Origin: Pseudomonas extremorientalis
Lineage (GTDB): Bacteria; Pseudomonadota; Gammaproteobacteria; Pseudomonadales; Pseudomonadaceae
Assembly (NCBI RefSeq): GCF_001870465.1
Contig: NZ_MDGK01000060.1
Coordinates: 99,993-163,992, forward strand
Direction: 5' to 3'
Length of the DNA stretch: 64,000 nt
The notes beneath the pieces were generated by a model that saw only the letters and a list, made by a program, of their open reading frames with translations, was not told where the DNA came from and searched no databases. The position numbers were made by a program, and so were the translations under genes. Positions 42,937-51,892 of this stretch are shown one piece after another. Within the stretch, counting starts at the first letter, position 1. Each line of letters begins with the position of its first letter.

Positions 42937-43149
42937 ATGACCACCGTAACGCTCCAAGCCGATATCAAAGCCAAGTGGCCCCAAGGACAAAGCTCCTACA
43001 GCCCCGGCAGCCCAGAGGAATTGGCAATCATCGGCATCGACCTGCTGGTCAAGGAACTGGGTACGCAGGCAGCCCAAGCGTTCATCGGCCAGATATTCGA
43101 GAAATACCCGGCCGATCACATGGGGGCACACAACCCCGAGCGCGAATAA
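42937..43149 (+). CDS. Conserved hypothetical small protein
   Basis: A 70-residue protein (MTTVTLQADIKAKWPQGQSS ... HMGAHNPERE) with a helical core ELAIIGIDLLVKELGTQAAQAFIGQIF. No known domain or signal. Codon use looks like that of real genes here, and GTGAGA precedes the start. Convergent with the nucleoside hydrolase gene. Confidence 0.65.
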   Translation: MTTVTLQADIKAKWPQGQSSYSPGSPEELAIIGIDLLVKELGTQAAQAFIGQIFEKYPADHMGAHNPERE

Positions 43150-43166
43150 AAACCGGCCGGACCGGT
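43147..43166 (-). terminator. Terminator of the ribose/nucleoside operon
   Basis: On the minus strand ACCGG-TCCGG-CCGGT is followed by TTTTTA, 8 bp beyond the nucleoside hydrolase stop. The stem is only 5 bp but GC-rich. Confidence 0.65.
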
Positions 43167-43173
43167 CAACCCA

Positions 43174-44202
43174 TTACTTCAGACGCGCCAGGCGCTCGGT
43201 CAGCAGATCGAAGAAGCCCTGGGCATCACCGTTCTCCACCCAGAACGCGTTCTTCGGTTGTTTCAGGCCGTCGTACCAGTCGACGATGGTCTGGCCGAAG
43301 GTTGGGCCTTCACGGCTGTCCACCACCACGTTGACCTCACGTCCGCTGAACAGCGAAGGCTTGAGCAGGTAGGCAATAACGGTTGCATCATGCACCGGGC
43401 CGCCGGGAATACCGTAGTGCTCCATGTCGCCCTTGACGTATTCATTGAGAATATCGCCAACCACCTTGCTCGCGTTGTTCTTGAGGTCGGCGATCTTTTT
43501 CAGGCGCGCTTCGCTGGTCAGAACCTTGTGGGTCACGTCCAGCGGCAGGTAGGTCAGCTTGACACCGCTCTTGAGCACAATCTCAGCCGCGACCGGGTCG
43601 GCGAACAGGTTGAACTCCGCCACCGGCGTGATATTGCCGCCGTTGAAGTGCGCGCCGCCCATTACCACCACTTCCTTGATGCCCTGAGTGATTTCCGGTG
43701 CCTGGGTCAGCGCCAGCGCCAGGTTCGTCTGCGGGCCGAGCATCGCGATGGTGATGCTGTGCGGCTTGGCAGTGCTGAGGGTATTGATCAGGTAATCAAC
43801 GGCATTGCCGTCCGCCAGGCCCTTTTTCGGCTCATGCACGGTGACGCCGGAAATGCCCTCCTTACCGTGGATATTCTCGGCGTAGATCGGCGTGCGCAGC
43901 AGCGGTGCGGGCGCACCGGCGTACACCGGGATGTCCTCGCGCCCCGCCCATTCACGGGCCAGGCGTGCATTGCGGGAGGTCTTGTCCAGGCGCACGTTGC
44001 CGGCGACGGTGGTGAGCGCGCGAATGTTCAGCTCATCCTGGGAGGCCATGGCAAACAACAATGCCACCACATCATCGGCGCCTGGGTCGGTGTCGATGAT
44101 CAGGTCGATTTTTTCCGCCGCCTGGGCGCTTGCAGCAGTGAGTGCAGACAAAAGCAGAACACTCCGGAACAGGTTTTTCAGGGTGGGAAGACCATATTGC
44201 AT
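43174..44202 (-). CDS. nunH: Nucleoside hydrolase, exported
   Basis: A 342-residue inosine-uridine-preferring-type nucleoside N-ribohydrolase. The calcium-binding N-terminal motif is DTDPGADDVVALLF and the active-site region GPVHDATVIAYLL supplies the catalytic His/Asp. It splits ribonucleosides to ribose and base. A signal peptide (ending ALTAASAQAAE) sends it to the periplasm, so ribose is freed outside the inner membrane, right where RbsB can collect it. It is the last gene of the rbs operon. Confidence 0.9.
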   Translation of the reverse strand: MQYGLPTLKNLFRSVLLLSALTAASAQAAEKIDLIIDTDPGADDVVALLFAMASQDELNIRALTTVAGNVRLDKTSRNARLAREWAGREDIPVYAGAPAPLLRTPIYAENIHGKEGISGVTVHEPKKGLADGNAVDYLINTLSTAKPHSITIAMLGPQTNLALALTQAPEITQGIKEVVVMGGAHFNGGNITPVAEFNLFADPVAAEIVLKSGVKLTYLPLDVTHKVLTSEARLKKIADLKNNASKVVGDILNEYVKGDMEHYGIPGGPVHDATVIAYLLKPSLFSGREVNVVVDSREGPTFGQTIVDWYDGLKQPKNAFWVENGDAQGFFDLLTERLARLK

Positions 44203-44227
44203 AAAACACTCCTTGTCGTTGAGAACG

Positions 44228-44632
44228 CTAGAACGTTACGCCGGACACCAGCGCGATATTGCAGTAAGGCTGGCATTCGCCAGTGCGCACCACCGCGCGC
44301 GCCTTGTGGCTGAGCTGCTTGAATTCGTCATGGCTGACCAGGCGCCGCTCACCGAGGGCCGCCTGCTCTGTGAGCGCATTGAGCTCGACCAGCGCCGGTG
44401 GTTGCTTGAGCAGGATTTCTTCCGCCAGCACATGGCGTTCAACCTGCATCTCGCTGAGCACGATACGCAAGGTGCTGATGAAATCCGGGATGCCCTGGGT
44501 CAACGCCAGGTCGATCAACTCGACACCCGGCGGCACTGGCAGGCCAGCGTCACCGATCACGAGGATGTCACCGTGCCCCAGGGAGGCGATCACACGCGAC
44601 AGGGCAATATTGAGCAGAGGTGTCTTTTTCAT
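44228..44632 (-). CDS. rbsD: D-ribose pyranase
   Basis: A 134-residue RbsD: MKKTPLLNIALSRVIASLGHGDILVIGDAGLPVP, with the catalytic His20, and the C-terminal RTGECQPYCNIALVSGV. Converts beta-pyranose to furanose ribose for ribokinase. Its start overlaps the rbsK stop by 4 bp. Confidence 0.96.
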   Translation of the reverse strand: MKKTPLLNIALSRVIASLGHGDILVIGDAGLPVPPGVELIDLALTQGIPDFISTLRIVLSEMQVERHVLAEEILLKQPPALVELNALTEQAALGERRLVSHDEFKQLSHKARAVVRTGECQPYCNIALVSGVTF

Positions 44633-45546
44633 GAGGGCACAAAACCTTGTACGTCATGCAGCGTTGGAATAGAGGGCTGCGCACCGGCGCGGGTGACCGA
44701 CAATGCCGCCGCGACCTGGCCAAAACGAATGGCCTCGGCCTCGCTCTTGCCGTTGGCCAACGCCGCAGCAAAGCCACCGACGAACGTATCACCCGCTGCC
44801 GTTGTGTCTACCGCCTTGACCTTGGGCGCATGCAGGTGCTCGAAATTCTGGCCGTCGGTAAACAGTGCGCCCTGAGAACCCAGGGTGACGATGACTTTGC
44901 CGGCGCCCGCCTGGATCAGTTGGGTGGCCGCGGCCTTGGCACTGTCAATGGAGTCGACGGCCACGCCACTCAGTGCGCCAGCTTCGCTTTCATTGGGGAT
45001 CAGGTAGTCGATCGAGGCGTACCACTCGGCCGGCAACGGCGCGCTGGCCGGTGCAGGGTTGAGGATCACCGTCTTGCCCAGCTCACGACCGCGCTTGAGG
45101 GCATAGCCTACCGTATTCATCGGCACTTCCAACTGGCAGACGATCACCTCAGCCGTCTGCAGCACCGCATCAAACGCCTGCAATGAGGCTGGCGTCAGTT
45201 CGCCGTTACTGCCCGCCACGATCACAATCGCGTTCTGACTGCTGTCGTCGACCACGATCAAGGCCACGCCACTGGAACCGTCCACGGTGCTGACGGCCTG
45301 GCAATCGATGCCTTCCACCACCAACGCATCGCGCAACTGGATGCCATAGGCATCGCTGCCGACACAGCCGATCATCGACACATCGGCCCCCAAGCGTGCG
45401 GAGGCTACCGCCTGGTTCGCACCCTTGCCGCCAGGTACGGTTGAGAATGTCTGGCCGATCAAGGTTTCACCGGCACGGGGCAAACGGCTGGCACGGGTGA
45501 CCAGGTCCATGTTCAAGCTGCCTATTACCACTACTTTTGCTGGCAT
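44629..45546 (-). CDS. rbsK: Ribokinase
   Basis: A 305-residue PfkB-family kinase. VVIGSLNMDLVTRASRLPRAGET and PGGKGANQAVASARLGADV mark the substrate region; the C-terminal DTTAAGDTFVGGFAAALANG holds the catalytic Asp and anion hole. Phosphorylates ribose to ribose 5-phosphate. It lies between rbsR and rbsD. Confidence 0.96.
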   Translation of the reverse strand: MPAKVVVIGSLNMDLVTRASRLPRAGETLIGQTFSTVPGGKGANQAVASARLGADVSMIGCVGSDAYGIQLRDALVVEGIDCQAVSTVDGSSGVALIVVDDSSQNAIVIVAGSNGELTPASLQAFDAVLQTAEVIVCQLEVPMNTVGYALKRGRELGKTVILNPAPASAPLPAEWYASIDYLIPNESEAGALSGVAVDSIDSAKAAATQLIQAGAGKVIVTLGSQGALFTDGQNFEHLHAPKVKAVDTTAAGDTFVGGFAAALANGKSEAEAIRFGQVAAALSVTRAGAQPSIPTLHDVQGFVPS

Positions 45547-45569
45547 ACATCAGTACTCATCAATTCGGT

Positions 45570-46592
45570 TCAGCGGTATTGGGCGAACGTACCGGAGACA
45601 GGTGCCGTCGACTCACGCAACACGATGCTCGGCGTCACGATGCGTTGATCGAATGGCATTTGGGGTGTTGCAATTCTTCGCAGTAAAAGCTCGGCGGCCG
45701 TCTCGCCCAGCTGCACGATCGACTGCCCGACCGTGGTCAGCGCCGGGTAGACGTAACGGCTCATTTGAATGTCATCGAAACCGATCACAGACAGCTCGCC
45801 GGGTACGCGGATATTGCGCTCTGCCGCTGCACGCAATACGCCGAAACCTATCATGTCGTTACTGGCAAAAATCGCACTGGGCGGGTTTTGCGCCAGCAAT
45901 TGCACAGCGGCGGCATAACCGCCCGTGCTGGTGAAATCGCTTTCCTGGGTGCGGTTGGCAGCCACCTCGACACCGGCCTCGCGCAACGCACGGTGAAAGC
46001 CCGCCAAACGCATTTGTGCGACACGGGTATGGGCAGGGCCGCCAATGCAAGCAATGTCGCGATGGCCCAATTCGAGCAGGTGCCGGGTCGCCAGGTAGGC
46101 GCCCTCCTCGTGATCGATACGCACCAGGTCCACATCAATGCCATCCAGCGCCCGGTCGACGATCACCATGGGCGTGCGCACTGCGCTCAAGCCGGCGGCG
46201 AGGCCACTGTCATCGCCGCCCACCGATGTGACGATCAAGCCGTCGATGCGCTTTTCCAGCAACACGCGCAAATAGTTGCGCTGCTTTTCAGCGTTGTCGT
46301 CGGAGTTGCACAGGATGACGCAGTAGCCGTTACGCTCGCAGTAATCCTCGATGCCGCGAGCCAACTCCGCAAAATACGGGTTGAGGCTGTTGGGCACCAG
46401 CAAACCGATGGTGGCCGTGGTCTTGGCCTTGAGTGAGCGCGCGACGGCACTGGGCACGTAGTCGAGCTGCTTGATCGCCGCTTCAACCTTGATGCGCACC
46501 GGCTCACTGACCGGGCGGGTCTTGTTCACCACATGGGACACCGTGGTGTAGGAAATACCCGCAAGCGCTGCCACATCCTTGATGGTTGCCAT
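45570..46592 (-). CDS. rbsR: Ribose operon repressor, LacI family
   Basis: A 340-residue LacI-type protein. HTH plus hinge: MATIKDVAALAGISYTTVSHVVNKTRPVSEPV ... LKAKTTATIGLLVPN. A periplasmic-binding-like domain follows. Encoded inside the operon it probably controls; the perfect palindrome at 50264-50277 is its likely operator. Starts 3 bp after the rbsC stop. Confidence 0.94.
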   Translation of the reverse strand: MATIKDVAALAGISYTTVSHVVNKTRPVSEPVRIKVEAAIKQLDYVPSAVARSLKAKTTATIGLLVPNSLNPYFAELARGIEDYCERNGYCVILCNSDDNAEKQRNYLRVLLEKRIDGLIVTSVGGDDSGLAAGLSAVRTPMVIVDRALDGIDVDLVRIDHEEGAYLATRHLLELGHRDIACIGGPAHTRVAQMRLAGFHRALREAGVEVAANRTQESDFTSTGGYAAAVQLLAQNPPSAIFASNDMIGFGVLRAAAERNIRVPGELSVIGFDDIQMSRYVYPALTTVGQSIVQLGETAAELLLRRIATPQMPFDQRIVTPSIVLRESTAPVSGTFAQYR

Positions 46593-46595
46593 GGT

Positions 46596-47573
46596 TCAAC
46601 CCCGCCGACTGGCGCGCCGGCTGCGGTAGGTATCGAGTACCACGGCAATCACGATCACGGCACCGGTGATGATGCGCTTGGTCGGTTCCGTGGCACCGAT
46701 CTGCGCCAGGCCAGCCGCCAGTACCGAAATAATCAACACACCAAAGAAAGTACTGATTACCGAGCCGCGCCCGCCCATCAGGCTGGTGCCGCCGATCACC
46801 ACAGCCGCAATCACTTGCAGCTCCAGGCCGGAGCCGGCGTTCGGGTCCGCCGCTTCCAGGCGCGAAATCTGGAACAGCGCCGCCACGCCGGCCAGCAGGC
46901 CCATGAGGCTGAACACCAGGATCTTGTAGGGCTTTGGATTGATCCCCGCCAGGCGCACGGCCTCTTCGTTGGTGCCGATACCTATCAGGTAACGACCAAA
47001 CACAGTACGGGTCAACACCAACTGCGCGACGATGATCACCAGCAACGCGATGATGAACGACGGCGAGATACCAAAGGCAATCGGGTTGGACAGCCAGGCG
47101 AACGAATCCCCGATGTAGGCGGTGCGCGAGCCGGTCATCTGGTAGGCGACGCCCCGGGCCATTTCCAGCACGCCGAGGGAGACGATAAACGACGGAATGC
47201 GCCAGGCCACGGTGATCGAGCCGGTGATGGTGCCGGCCAAGGCCGCACAGCCCATGCCCAGTACGGCAGCCGGCAACACGCTCCAGCCCCAGCCGAGGAT
47301 CGCCACGCTGACGGCCGATGCAGCCAGTGCCAGCACCGAGCCCACCGACAGGTCGATCCCGCCGATGATCAGGATGAAAGTCATGCCCACCGCCAGCACC
47401 ATGAGGTCCGGAATCTGGTTGGCCAGGGTACTGAAGGTGTCATAGGACAGGAAGTGATCGCTGAGCACCGAGAACAGCGCAATCATCGCCAGCAAGGCAC
47501 CCGCAAGACCCAGGTAGGTACCCAGGCCATAGAAGTTGCCGCCGGTCTTGCCAGGGGAAGTTGTGGTTTTCAT
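46596..47573 (-). CDS. rbsC: Ribose ABC transporter permease
   Basis: A 325-residue CUT2-family permease with about eight to ten hydrophobic stretches. Family segments: MTFILIIGGIDLSVGSVLAL (residues about 65-84) and GINPKPYKILVFSLMGLLAG, then AVVIGGTSLMGGRGSVISTF. Forms the ribose channel with RbsA and RbsB. Overlaps rbsA by 4 bp. Confidence 0.95.
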   Translation of the reverse strand: MKTTTSPGKTGGNFYGLGTYLGLAGALLAMIALFSVLSDHFLSYDTFSTLANQIPDLMVLAVGMTFILIIGGIDLSVGSVLALAASAVSVAILGWGWSVLPAAVLGMGCAALAGTITGSITVAWRIPSFIVSLGVLEMARGVAYQMTGSRTAYIGDSFAWLSNPIAFGISPSFIIALLVIIVAQLVLTRTVFGRYLIGIGTNEEAVRLAGINPKPYKILVFSLMGLLAGVAALFQISRLEAADPNAGSGLELQVIAAVVIGGTSLMGGRGSVISTFFGVLIISVLAAGLAQIGATEPTKRIITGAVIVIAVVLDTYRSRRASRRG

Positions 47574-49123
47574 GGGGTATCCCTAAGCACTGCGTCGTTG
47601 AGCAGCGCATCACGTTTCTGATAGCCGGCGAAGGCGGCGGCGAGCAATTCATCCTGGGTCCAGCTGTCGCGCTCGAACGTCTCGATCAAGCGCCCGGCGG
47701 ACAATACACCGATGCGATCGCAGATCAGCATGAGCTCACGCAGGTCGCTGGACACCACCACCAGCGCTTTGCCCTGGCGGGTCAACTCGCCCAGCAAGGC
47801 ATAAATATCGAACTTGGCACCCACGTCGATGCCGCGGGTTGGCTCGTCGAACAGCATCACCGAGCAGTCGCGCTCCAGCCAGCGGCCAATAACTACCTTC
47901 TGCTGGTTACCGCCAGACAGTTCGGAGACCAACTGCGCCGGACTGGAACTGCGGATGCGCATGGCGTCAATCTGACGCTTGGCCAAGGCGGTTTCGTCGC
48001 GGCTGTTGACCACCCCACCGCCAGAGATTTCCGGCATATTGCCCAGAGCGATGTTGGCGCTGATGGACTGGGTCAGCAGCAGCCCTTCACCCTTGCGGTC
48101 TTCGGTGATCAGGGCAATGCCGTGGCCTACCGCGTCCACGGGCGAGCGGATGCTCACCACCTGGGCCGGCGAACCGAGCGCCACGGTGCCGCTGTCGGCC
48201 AGGTCGGCGCCGAAGATCAGGCGCAACAATTCAGTACGGCCGGCACCGATCAAGCCGGAGATGCCATAGATCTCGCCCGCACGCACTTCAAAGGACACGT
48301 CGCGGACCTTGTCCGAGCGGGTCAGGCCTTTTACGGTCAGCGCCGGCCCCCCGATGGTTCGCGGGCCCAGGTCGATGTGCTCGCCCAGCTCACGACCGAC
48401 CATCAAGGTGACCAGTTGCTCGCTGTTGTAGTTGGCCATCGGCTCGACACAGACCAGCTTGCCGTCGCGCAGTACCGCAATACGTTGGGCAACACGGGCC
48501 AGCTCTTCCAGCCGGTGCGAAATATAGATGATCGCCACGCCCCTGGCCTGCAGACGGGTGATCTGTTCGAACAGCATCTCGACTTCACGGGCCGTGAGCA
48601 TGGCCGTGGGTTCGTCAAGGATCAGCACGTGACAATCGCCGATCAGGTTGCGTGCGATTTCGACCATTTGCTGATGACCAATGCCCAGGCTGCCAACCAG
48701 GGTGTCAGGGTCGATAGCGTCCAGCCCGACCTGGGCCATGGCCTCGACCGCCGCCTTGCGCAGTTGCTTGCGGCTGATCCAGCCGCAGTGGCTGGGCAGG
48801 TTATCCAGGAACAGGTTTTCGGCAACGGTCAGCGTCGGCAGCAGGTTGAGTTCCTGCATGACCATGCGCACGCCCAGCTCTTCAGCCTGGGTGCGGCTGC
48901 CAGGGCGATAATCCTGGCCGTTGAACTGCATCTGCCCGGTGGTCGGCGTGACCAGCCCGCCGATGATCTTCGACAAGGTACTTTTGCCTGCGCCGTTTTC
49001 ACCGGTCAGCGCCAGCACTTCCCCACGATTGAGCGTCAGGGTGATGTCGGACAGAACCGGTTGGGCATAGGTCTTGCCGATACCGCTGACCGAGAGGACA
49101 GCGTTCGGGGCGGAAGATGACAT
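47570..49123 (-). CDS. rbsA: Ribose ABC transporter ATPase, double domain
   Basis: A 517-residue fused ATPase. Domain 1 has Walker A GENGAGKS and Walker B HVLILDEPTAML; domain 2 has a degenerate Walker A (ISGLIGAGRTELL), signature LSGGNQQKVVIGRWL and SVMLFDEPTRGIDVG. Typical of CUT2 sugar importers. Between rbsB and rbsC. Confidence 0.95.
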   Translation of the reverse strand: MSSSAPNAVLSVSGIGKTYAQPVLSDITLTLNRGEVLALTGENGAGKSTLSKIIGGLVTPTTGQMQFNGQDYRPGSRTQAEELGVRMVMQELNLLPTLTVAENLFLDNLPSHCGWISRKQLRKAAVEAMAQVGLDAIDPDTLVGSLGIGHQQMVEIARNLIGDCHVLILDEPTAMLTAREVEMLFEQITRLQARGVAIIYISHRLEELARVAQRIAVLRDGKLVCVEPMANYNSEQLVTLMVGRELGEHIDLGPRTIGGPALTVKGLTRSDKVRDVSFEVRAGEIYGISGLIGAGRTELLRLIFGADLADSGTVALGSPAQVVSIRSPVDAVGHGIALITEDRKGEGLLLTQSISANIALGNMPEISGGGVVNSRDETALAKRQIDAMRIRSSSPAQLVSELSGGNQQKVVIGRWLERDCSVMLFDEPTRGIDVGAKFDIYALLGELTRQGKALVVVSSDLRELMLICDRIGVLSAGRLIETFERDSWTQDELLAAAFAGYQKRDALLNDAVLRDTP

Positions 49124-49181
49124 AGGAAAATCTCCAGGCGCCCGCCCAGGACGAGCGGGCGCTGTTGGGGTATTGCCGGAA

Positions 49182-50138
49182 TTACTTCTTGAGGACGAGT
49201 TCGACCGGGGTCTCGATCACGCCGTCCTTGGCATCGACTTTCTCACCCTTGACCAGCTTGAGCGCATTCTGGATACCGAACACGGCTTGCTGCGCAGCGG
49301 CCTGGTCAGCGGTCGCCAGCACACGACCGTCCTGCAGCATCGGCTTGATGGCTTCGATGTTGTCGTAGCCTACGACCAGCACCTTGCCGGCTTTGCCTGC
49401 CGCACGCACGGCGGAGACTGCGCCCAGGGCCATGTTGTCGTTACCGGCCAGCAGGGCCTTGAGGTCCGGGTATTCGCTCAGCATGGCGGACGCCACTTTC
49501 TGGCCCTGGTCGATTTCCCAGTTGCCGGATTGAGTGGACACAATCTTCATGCCGGCAGCGTCCATCGCGTCCTTGTAGCCTGCGGTACGTTGCTGGGCGT
49601 TGGTGGTGGTCGGCACACCTTCGATGATGCCGACCTTGTCACCCGAGGCCAGTTGCTTGGCCAGGTAGTCACCCACCAGTTTCGAGCCTTTACGGTTGTC
49701 CGGGCCTACGAACGGGATATCGAGGTTCTTGCTTTTAAGCACATCCGGGTCGAGGCGGTTATCGATGTTGACGACCTTGATACCGGCATCCGAGGCCTTC
49801 TTCAGCACGGTGACCAGTGCCTTCGAATCGGCAGGCGCGATCACGATGGCGTTGACCTTGGCGAGGATCATCTGGTTGACGATATCAATCTGCGCGCTGG
49901 TGTCGGTTTCGTTCTTGATCCCGTTGGTGATCATGTCGAAATCGGCGGCGTGCTCTTTCTGATACGTCTTGGCACCGTCCTGCATGGTGACGAAGAATTC
50001 ATTGGCGAGGGATTTCATGACCAGGCCGACCTTGGGTTTGGCGGCGTCATCGGCAAATGCAGAGGAGAGAGGCAGGGCAGCGGATGCGGCGGCAAGCACA
50101 GCGACAGCAAGAAGACGTCCAGCGAATGGCAGCTTCAT
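49182..50138 (-). CDS. rbsB: Ribose-binding periplasmic protein
   Basis: A 318-residue sugar-binding protein with a signal peptide (MKLPFAGRLLAVAVLAAASA ALPLSSAFADD). The fold of Peripla_BP_4 is evident: VGLVMKSLANEFFVTMQDGAK, IDNRLDPDVL, VGPDNRKGSKLVGDYLAK, AGNDNMALGAVSAVRAAG. First gene of rbsBACRKD-nunH. A promoter/operator lies 125-175 bp upstream. Confidence 0.95.
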   Translation of the reverse strand: MKLPFAGRLLAVAVLAAASAALPLSSAFADDAAKPKVGLVMKSLANEFFVTMQDGAKTYQKEHAADFDMITNGIKNETDTSAQIDIVNQMILAKVNAIVIAPADSKALVTVLKKASDAGIKVVNIDNRLDPDVLKSKNLDIPFVGPDNRKGSKLVGDYLAKQLASGDKVGIIEGVPTTTNAQQRTAGYKDAMDAAGMKIVSTQSGNWEIDQGQKVASAMLSEYPDLKALLAGNDNMALGAVSAVRAAGKAGKVLVVGYDNIEAIKPMLQDGRVLATADQAAAQQAVFGIQNALKLVKGEKVDAKDGVIETPVELVLKK

Positions 50139-50263
50139 GGGTTCACTCCGATCTTATGATTATTGTGAGCAACGCTTGCACCGAAGACCCCTTCGGCAGC
50201 CTTCCCACCCGGGGGACTGATACGAGCTGTCACGATACTCAATGAGTACTTCGTGAAACATCT

Positions 50264-50277
50264 CGCAAACGTTTGCG
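50264..50277. promoter_or_regulatory. Probable RbsR operator
   Basis: CGCAAACGTTTGCG is a perfect 14-bp palindrome with the central CG of LacI-family operators. It covers the expected transcription start downstream of the -10 box at 50286-50291, an ideal place for repression. RbsR is the obvious ligand. Confidence 0.85.
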
Positions 50278-50285
50278 TTGTTCAA

Positions 50286-50314
50286 ACTATGAGAAACTTG
50301 TCGAGATTTGTCAA
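50286..50314 (-). promoter_or_regulatory. Sigma-70 promoter of the rbs operon
   Basis: On the minus strand a consensus TTGACA (50309-50314) is followed after exactly 17 bp by CATAGT (50286-50291). Transcription would begin near 50279, inside the RbsR operator. Confidence 0.8.
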
Positions 50315-50457
50315 CGGTTGAAAACAGCCTTTCATCCAGGCCGTCCCTCACGCTTGGGCATAGATGCAGCTAAACATCACACACTTCCTATCGTTGTCTG
50401 AAACGACAGGCTGGAACGCACCATTCATGCATCCCCCAGAGCCAGGCGATCAACTTT

Positions 50458-50471
50458 TTCGGACAACCGAA
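50458..50471. promoter_or_regulatory. AauR-type box 1 upstream of ansB
   Basis: TTCGGACAACCGAA exactly fits the inverted repeat TTCGG-N4-CCGAA that I recall for AauR, the response regulator for acidic amino acids and their amides in pseudomonads. It lies about 117-130 bp upstream of the sigma-54 promoter. Confidence 0.75.
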
Positions 50472-50488
50472 CGCAATGCAGTGCGATG

Positions 50489-50502
50489 TTCGGAAAGCCG
50501 GA
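50489..50502. promoter_or_regulatory. AauR-type box 2 upstream of ansB
   Basis: TTCGGAAAGCCGGA matches the AauR repeat in nine of ten defined bases. Its centre is 31 bp (three helical turns) from box 1, placing both on one face of the DNA. Confidence 0.65.
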
Positions 50503-50548
50503 CACCCACATGATCAACAAGCTCGAAAAATCAATATTAACTGTTATA

Positions 50549-50561
50549 AATCAATAATTTA
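50549..50561 (+). promoter_or_regulatory. IHF site between AauR boxes and promoter
   Basis: AATCAATAATTTA is a full match to WATCAA-N4-TTR in an AT-rich stretch. Located between enhancer boxes and the sigma-54 promoter, it would bend the DNA so the activator reaches the polymerase. Confidence 0.7.
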
Positions 50562-50587
50562 AATTGTTTTAGCGTTTACGCTGAGCC

Positions 50588-50603
50588 TGGTATAGATCCT
50601 GCT
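50588..50603 (+). promoter_or_regulatory. Sigma-54 promoter of ansB
   Basis: TGGTATAGATCCTGCT has the invariant GG (-24) and GC (-12) with 10 bp between them, and T before each. The start site would be near 50614-50616, about 77 bp before the ansB ATG. Confidence 0.72.
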
Positions 50604-50691
50604 CTACCTCATCACCTCGTGGCATTCAGAACCGCACGGGTGTTCTAGATGAACCTGCTACAGCACTCATCAAAAACCAGAGAGAAAAATA

Positions 50692-51780
50692 ATGAAATCT
50701 GCACTGAAGACTTTTGTTCCGGGCGCGTTAGCCCTCCTGCTGTTGTTCCCCGTTGCCGCCCAGGCAAAGGAAGTTGAAACCAAGACCAAACTGTCCAACG
50801 TGGTGATCCTCGCCACCGGCGGTACCATTGCCGGCGCCGGTGCCAGCGCAGCCAACAGCGCCACCTACCAGGCAGCGAAAGTCGGTATCGAGCAATTGAT
50901 CGCTGGTGTTCCTGAGCTTAGCCAGATCGCCAATGTGCGTGGCGAGCAAGTGATGCAAATTGCGTCCGAAAGCATCAACAATGACAACCTGCTGCAACTG
51001 GGTCGCCGCGTCGCCGAACTGGCCGACAGCAAGGATGTGGACGGCATCGTGATCACCCACGGTACCGACACCCTCGAAGAAACCGCCTACTTCCTGAACC
51101 TGGTGGAGAAAACCGACAAGCCAATCGTGGTGGTCGGCTCCATGCGACCAGGCACCGCCATGTCGGCGGACGGCATGCTCAACCTGTACAACGCTGTGGC
51201 CGTGGCGGGCAGCAAGGATGCACGCGGCAAAGGCGTGCTGGTCACCATGAACGACGAGATCCAGTCGGGTCGCGACGTCAGCAAGATGATCAATATCAAG
51301 ACCGAAGCGTTCAAGAGCCCATGGGGCCCACTGGGCATGGTGGTTGAAGGAAAATCCTACTGGTTCCGCTTGCCGGCCAAGCGTCACACCATGGATTCGG
51401 AATTCGATATCAAGAACATCAAGAGCCTGCCGGACGTCGAGATCGCCTATGGCTACGGCAACGTGAGCGACACTGCCTACAAGGCCCTGGCTCAAGCAGG
51501 CGCCAAAGCCATCATCCACGCCGGCACTGGCAACGGCTCCGTGTCCTCCAAAGTCGTACCTGCCCTGGTGGAACTGCGCAAACAGGGTGTACAGATCATT
51601 CGCTCTTCCCACGTGAATGCCGGTGGCATGGTTTTGCGCAACGCCGAACAGCCTGACGACAAATACGACTGGGTGGCTGCACTCGACCTGAACCCGCAGA
51701 AAGCCCGCATCCTGGCCATGGTCGCCTTGACCAAGACCCAAGACAGCAAAGAGCTGCAGCGCATGTTCTGGGAATACTGA
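50692..51780 (+). CDS. ansB: Periplasmic glutaminase-asparaginase
   Basis: A 362-residue type II enzyme. The signal peptide ends LLLFPVAAQAKEV; the mature start and whole length are extremely like the Pseudomonas 7A glutaminase-asparaginase. The nucleophile Thr is in VILATGGTIAGAG and the second catalytic set in VITHGTDTLEETA; NLYNAVAVAGS and HVNAGGMVLRNAEQ are also typical. It deamidates Gln and Asn in the periplasm, releasing acidic amino acids for uptake. Regulation by AauR and sigma-54 is inferred from the upstream sites. Confidence 0.97.
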   Translation: MKSALKTFVPGALALLLLFPVAAQAKEVETKTKLSNVVILATGGTIAGAGASAANSATYQAAKVGIEQLIAGVPELSQIANVRGEQVMQIASESINNDNLLQLGRRVAELADSKDVDGIVITHGTDTLEETAYFLNLVEKTDKPIVVVGSMRPGTAMSADGMLNLYNAVAVAGSKDARGKGVLVTMNDEIQSGRDVSKMINIKTEAFKSPWGPLGMVVEGKSYWFRLPAKRHTMDSEFDIKNIKSLPDVEIAYGYGNVSDTAYKALAQAGAKAIIHAGTGNGSVSSKVVPALVELRKQGVQIIRSSHVNAGGMVLRNAEQPDDKYDWVAALDLNPQKARILAMVALTKTQDSKELQRMFWEY

Positions 51781-51796
51781 TTCCTGACTGTCCCCC

Positions 51797-51824
51797 TGCA
51801 GGAGCGAGCATGCTCGCTCCTGCA
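51797..51824. terminator. 28-bp perfect palindrome after ansB
   Basis: TGCAGGAGCGAGCA joined to its exact complement, starting 17 bp after the ansB stop. This is the GAGCGAGCATGCTCGCTC-type palindrome common between genes in fluorescent pseudomonads. It could form a long hairpin that ends or protects the transcript; there is no T-run. Confidence 0.7.
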
Positions 51825-51892
51825 CCATCCCGCCCCGCCCTACACCCAATTGCCTGAATTGCTGTAAGACGAACTTCTTGAATTTTAAGTAG

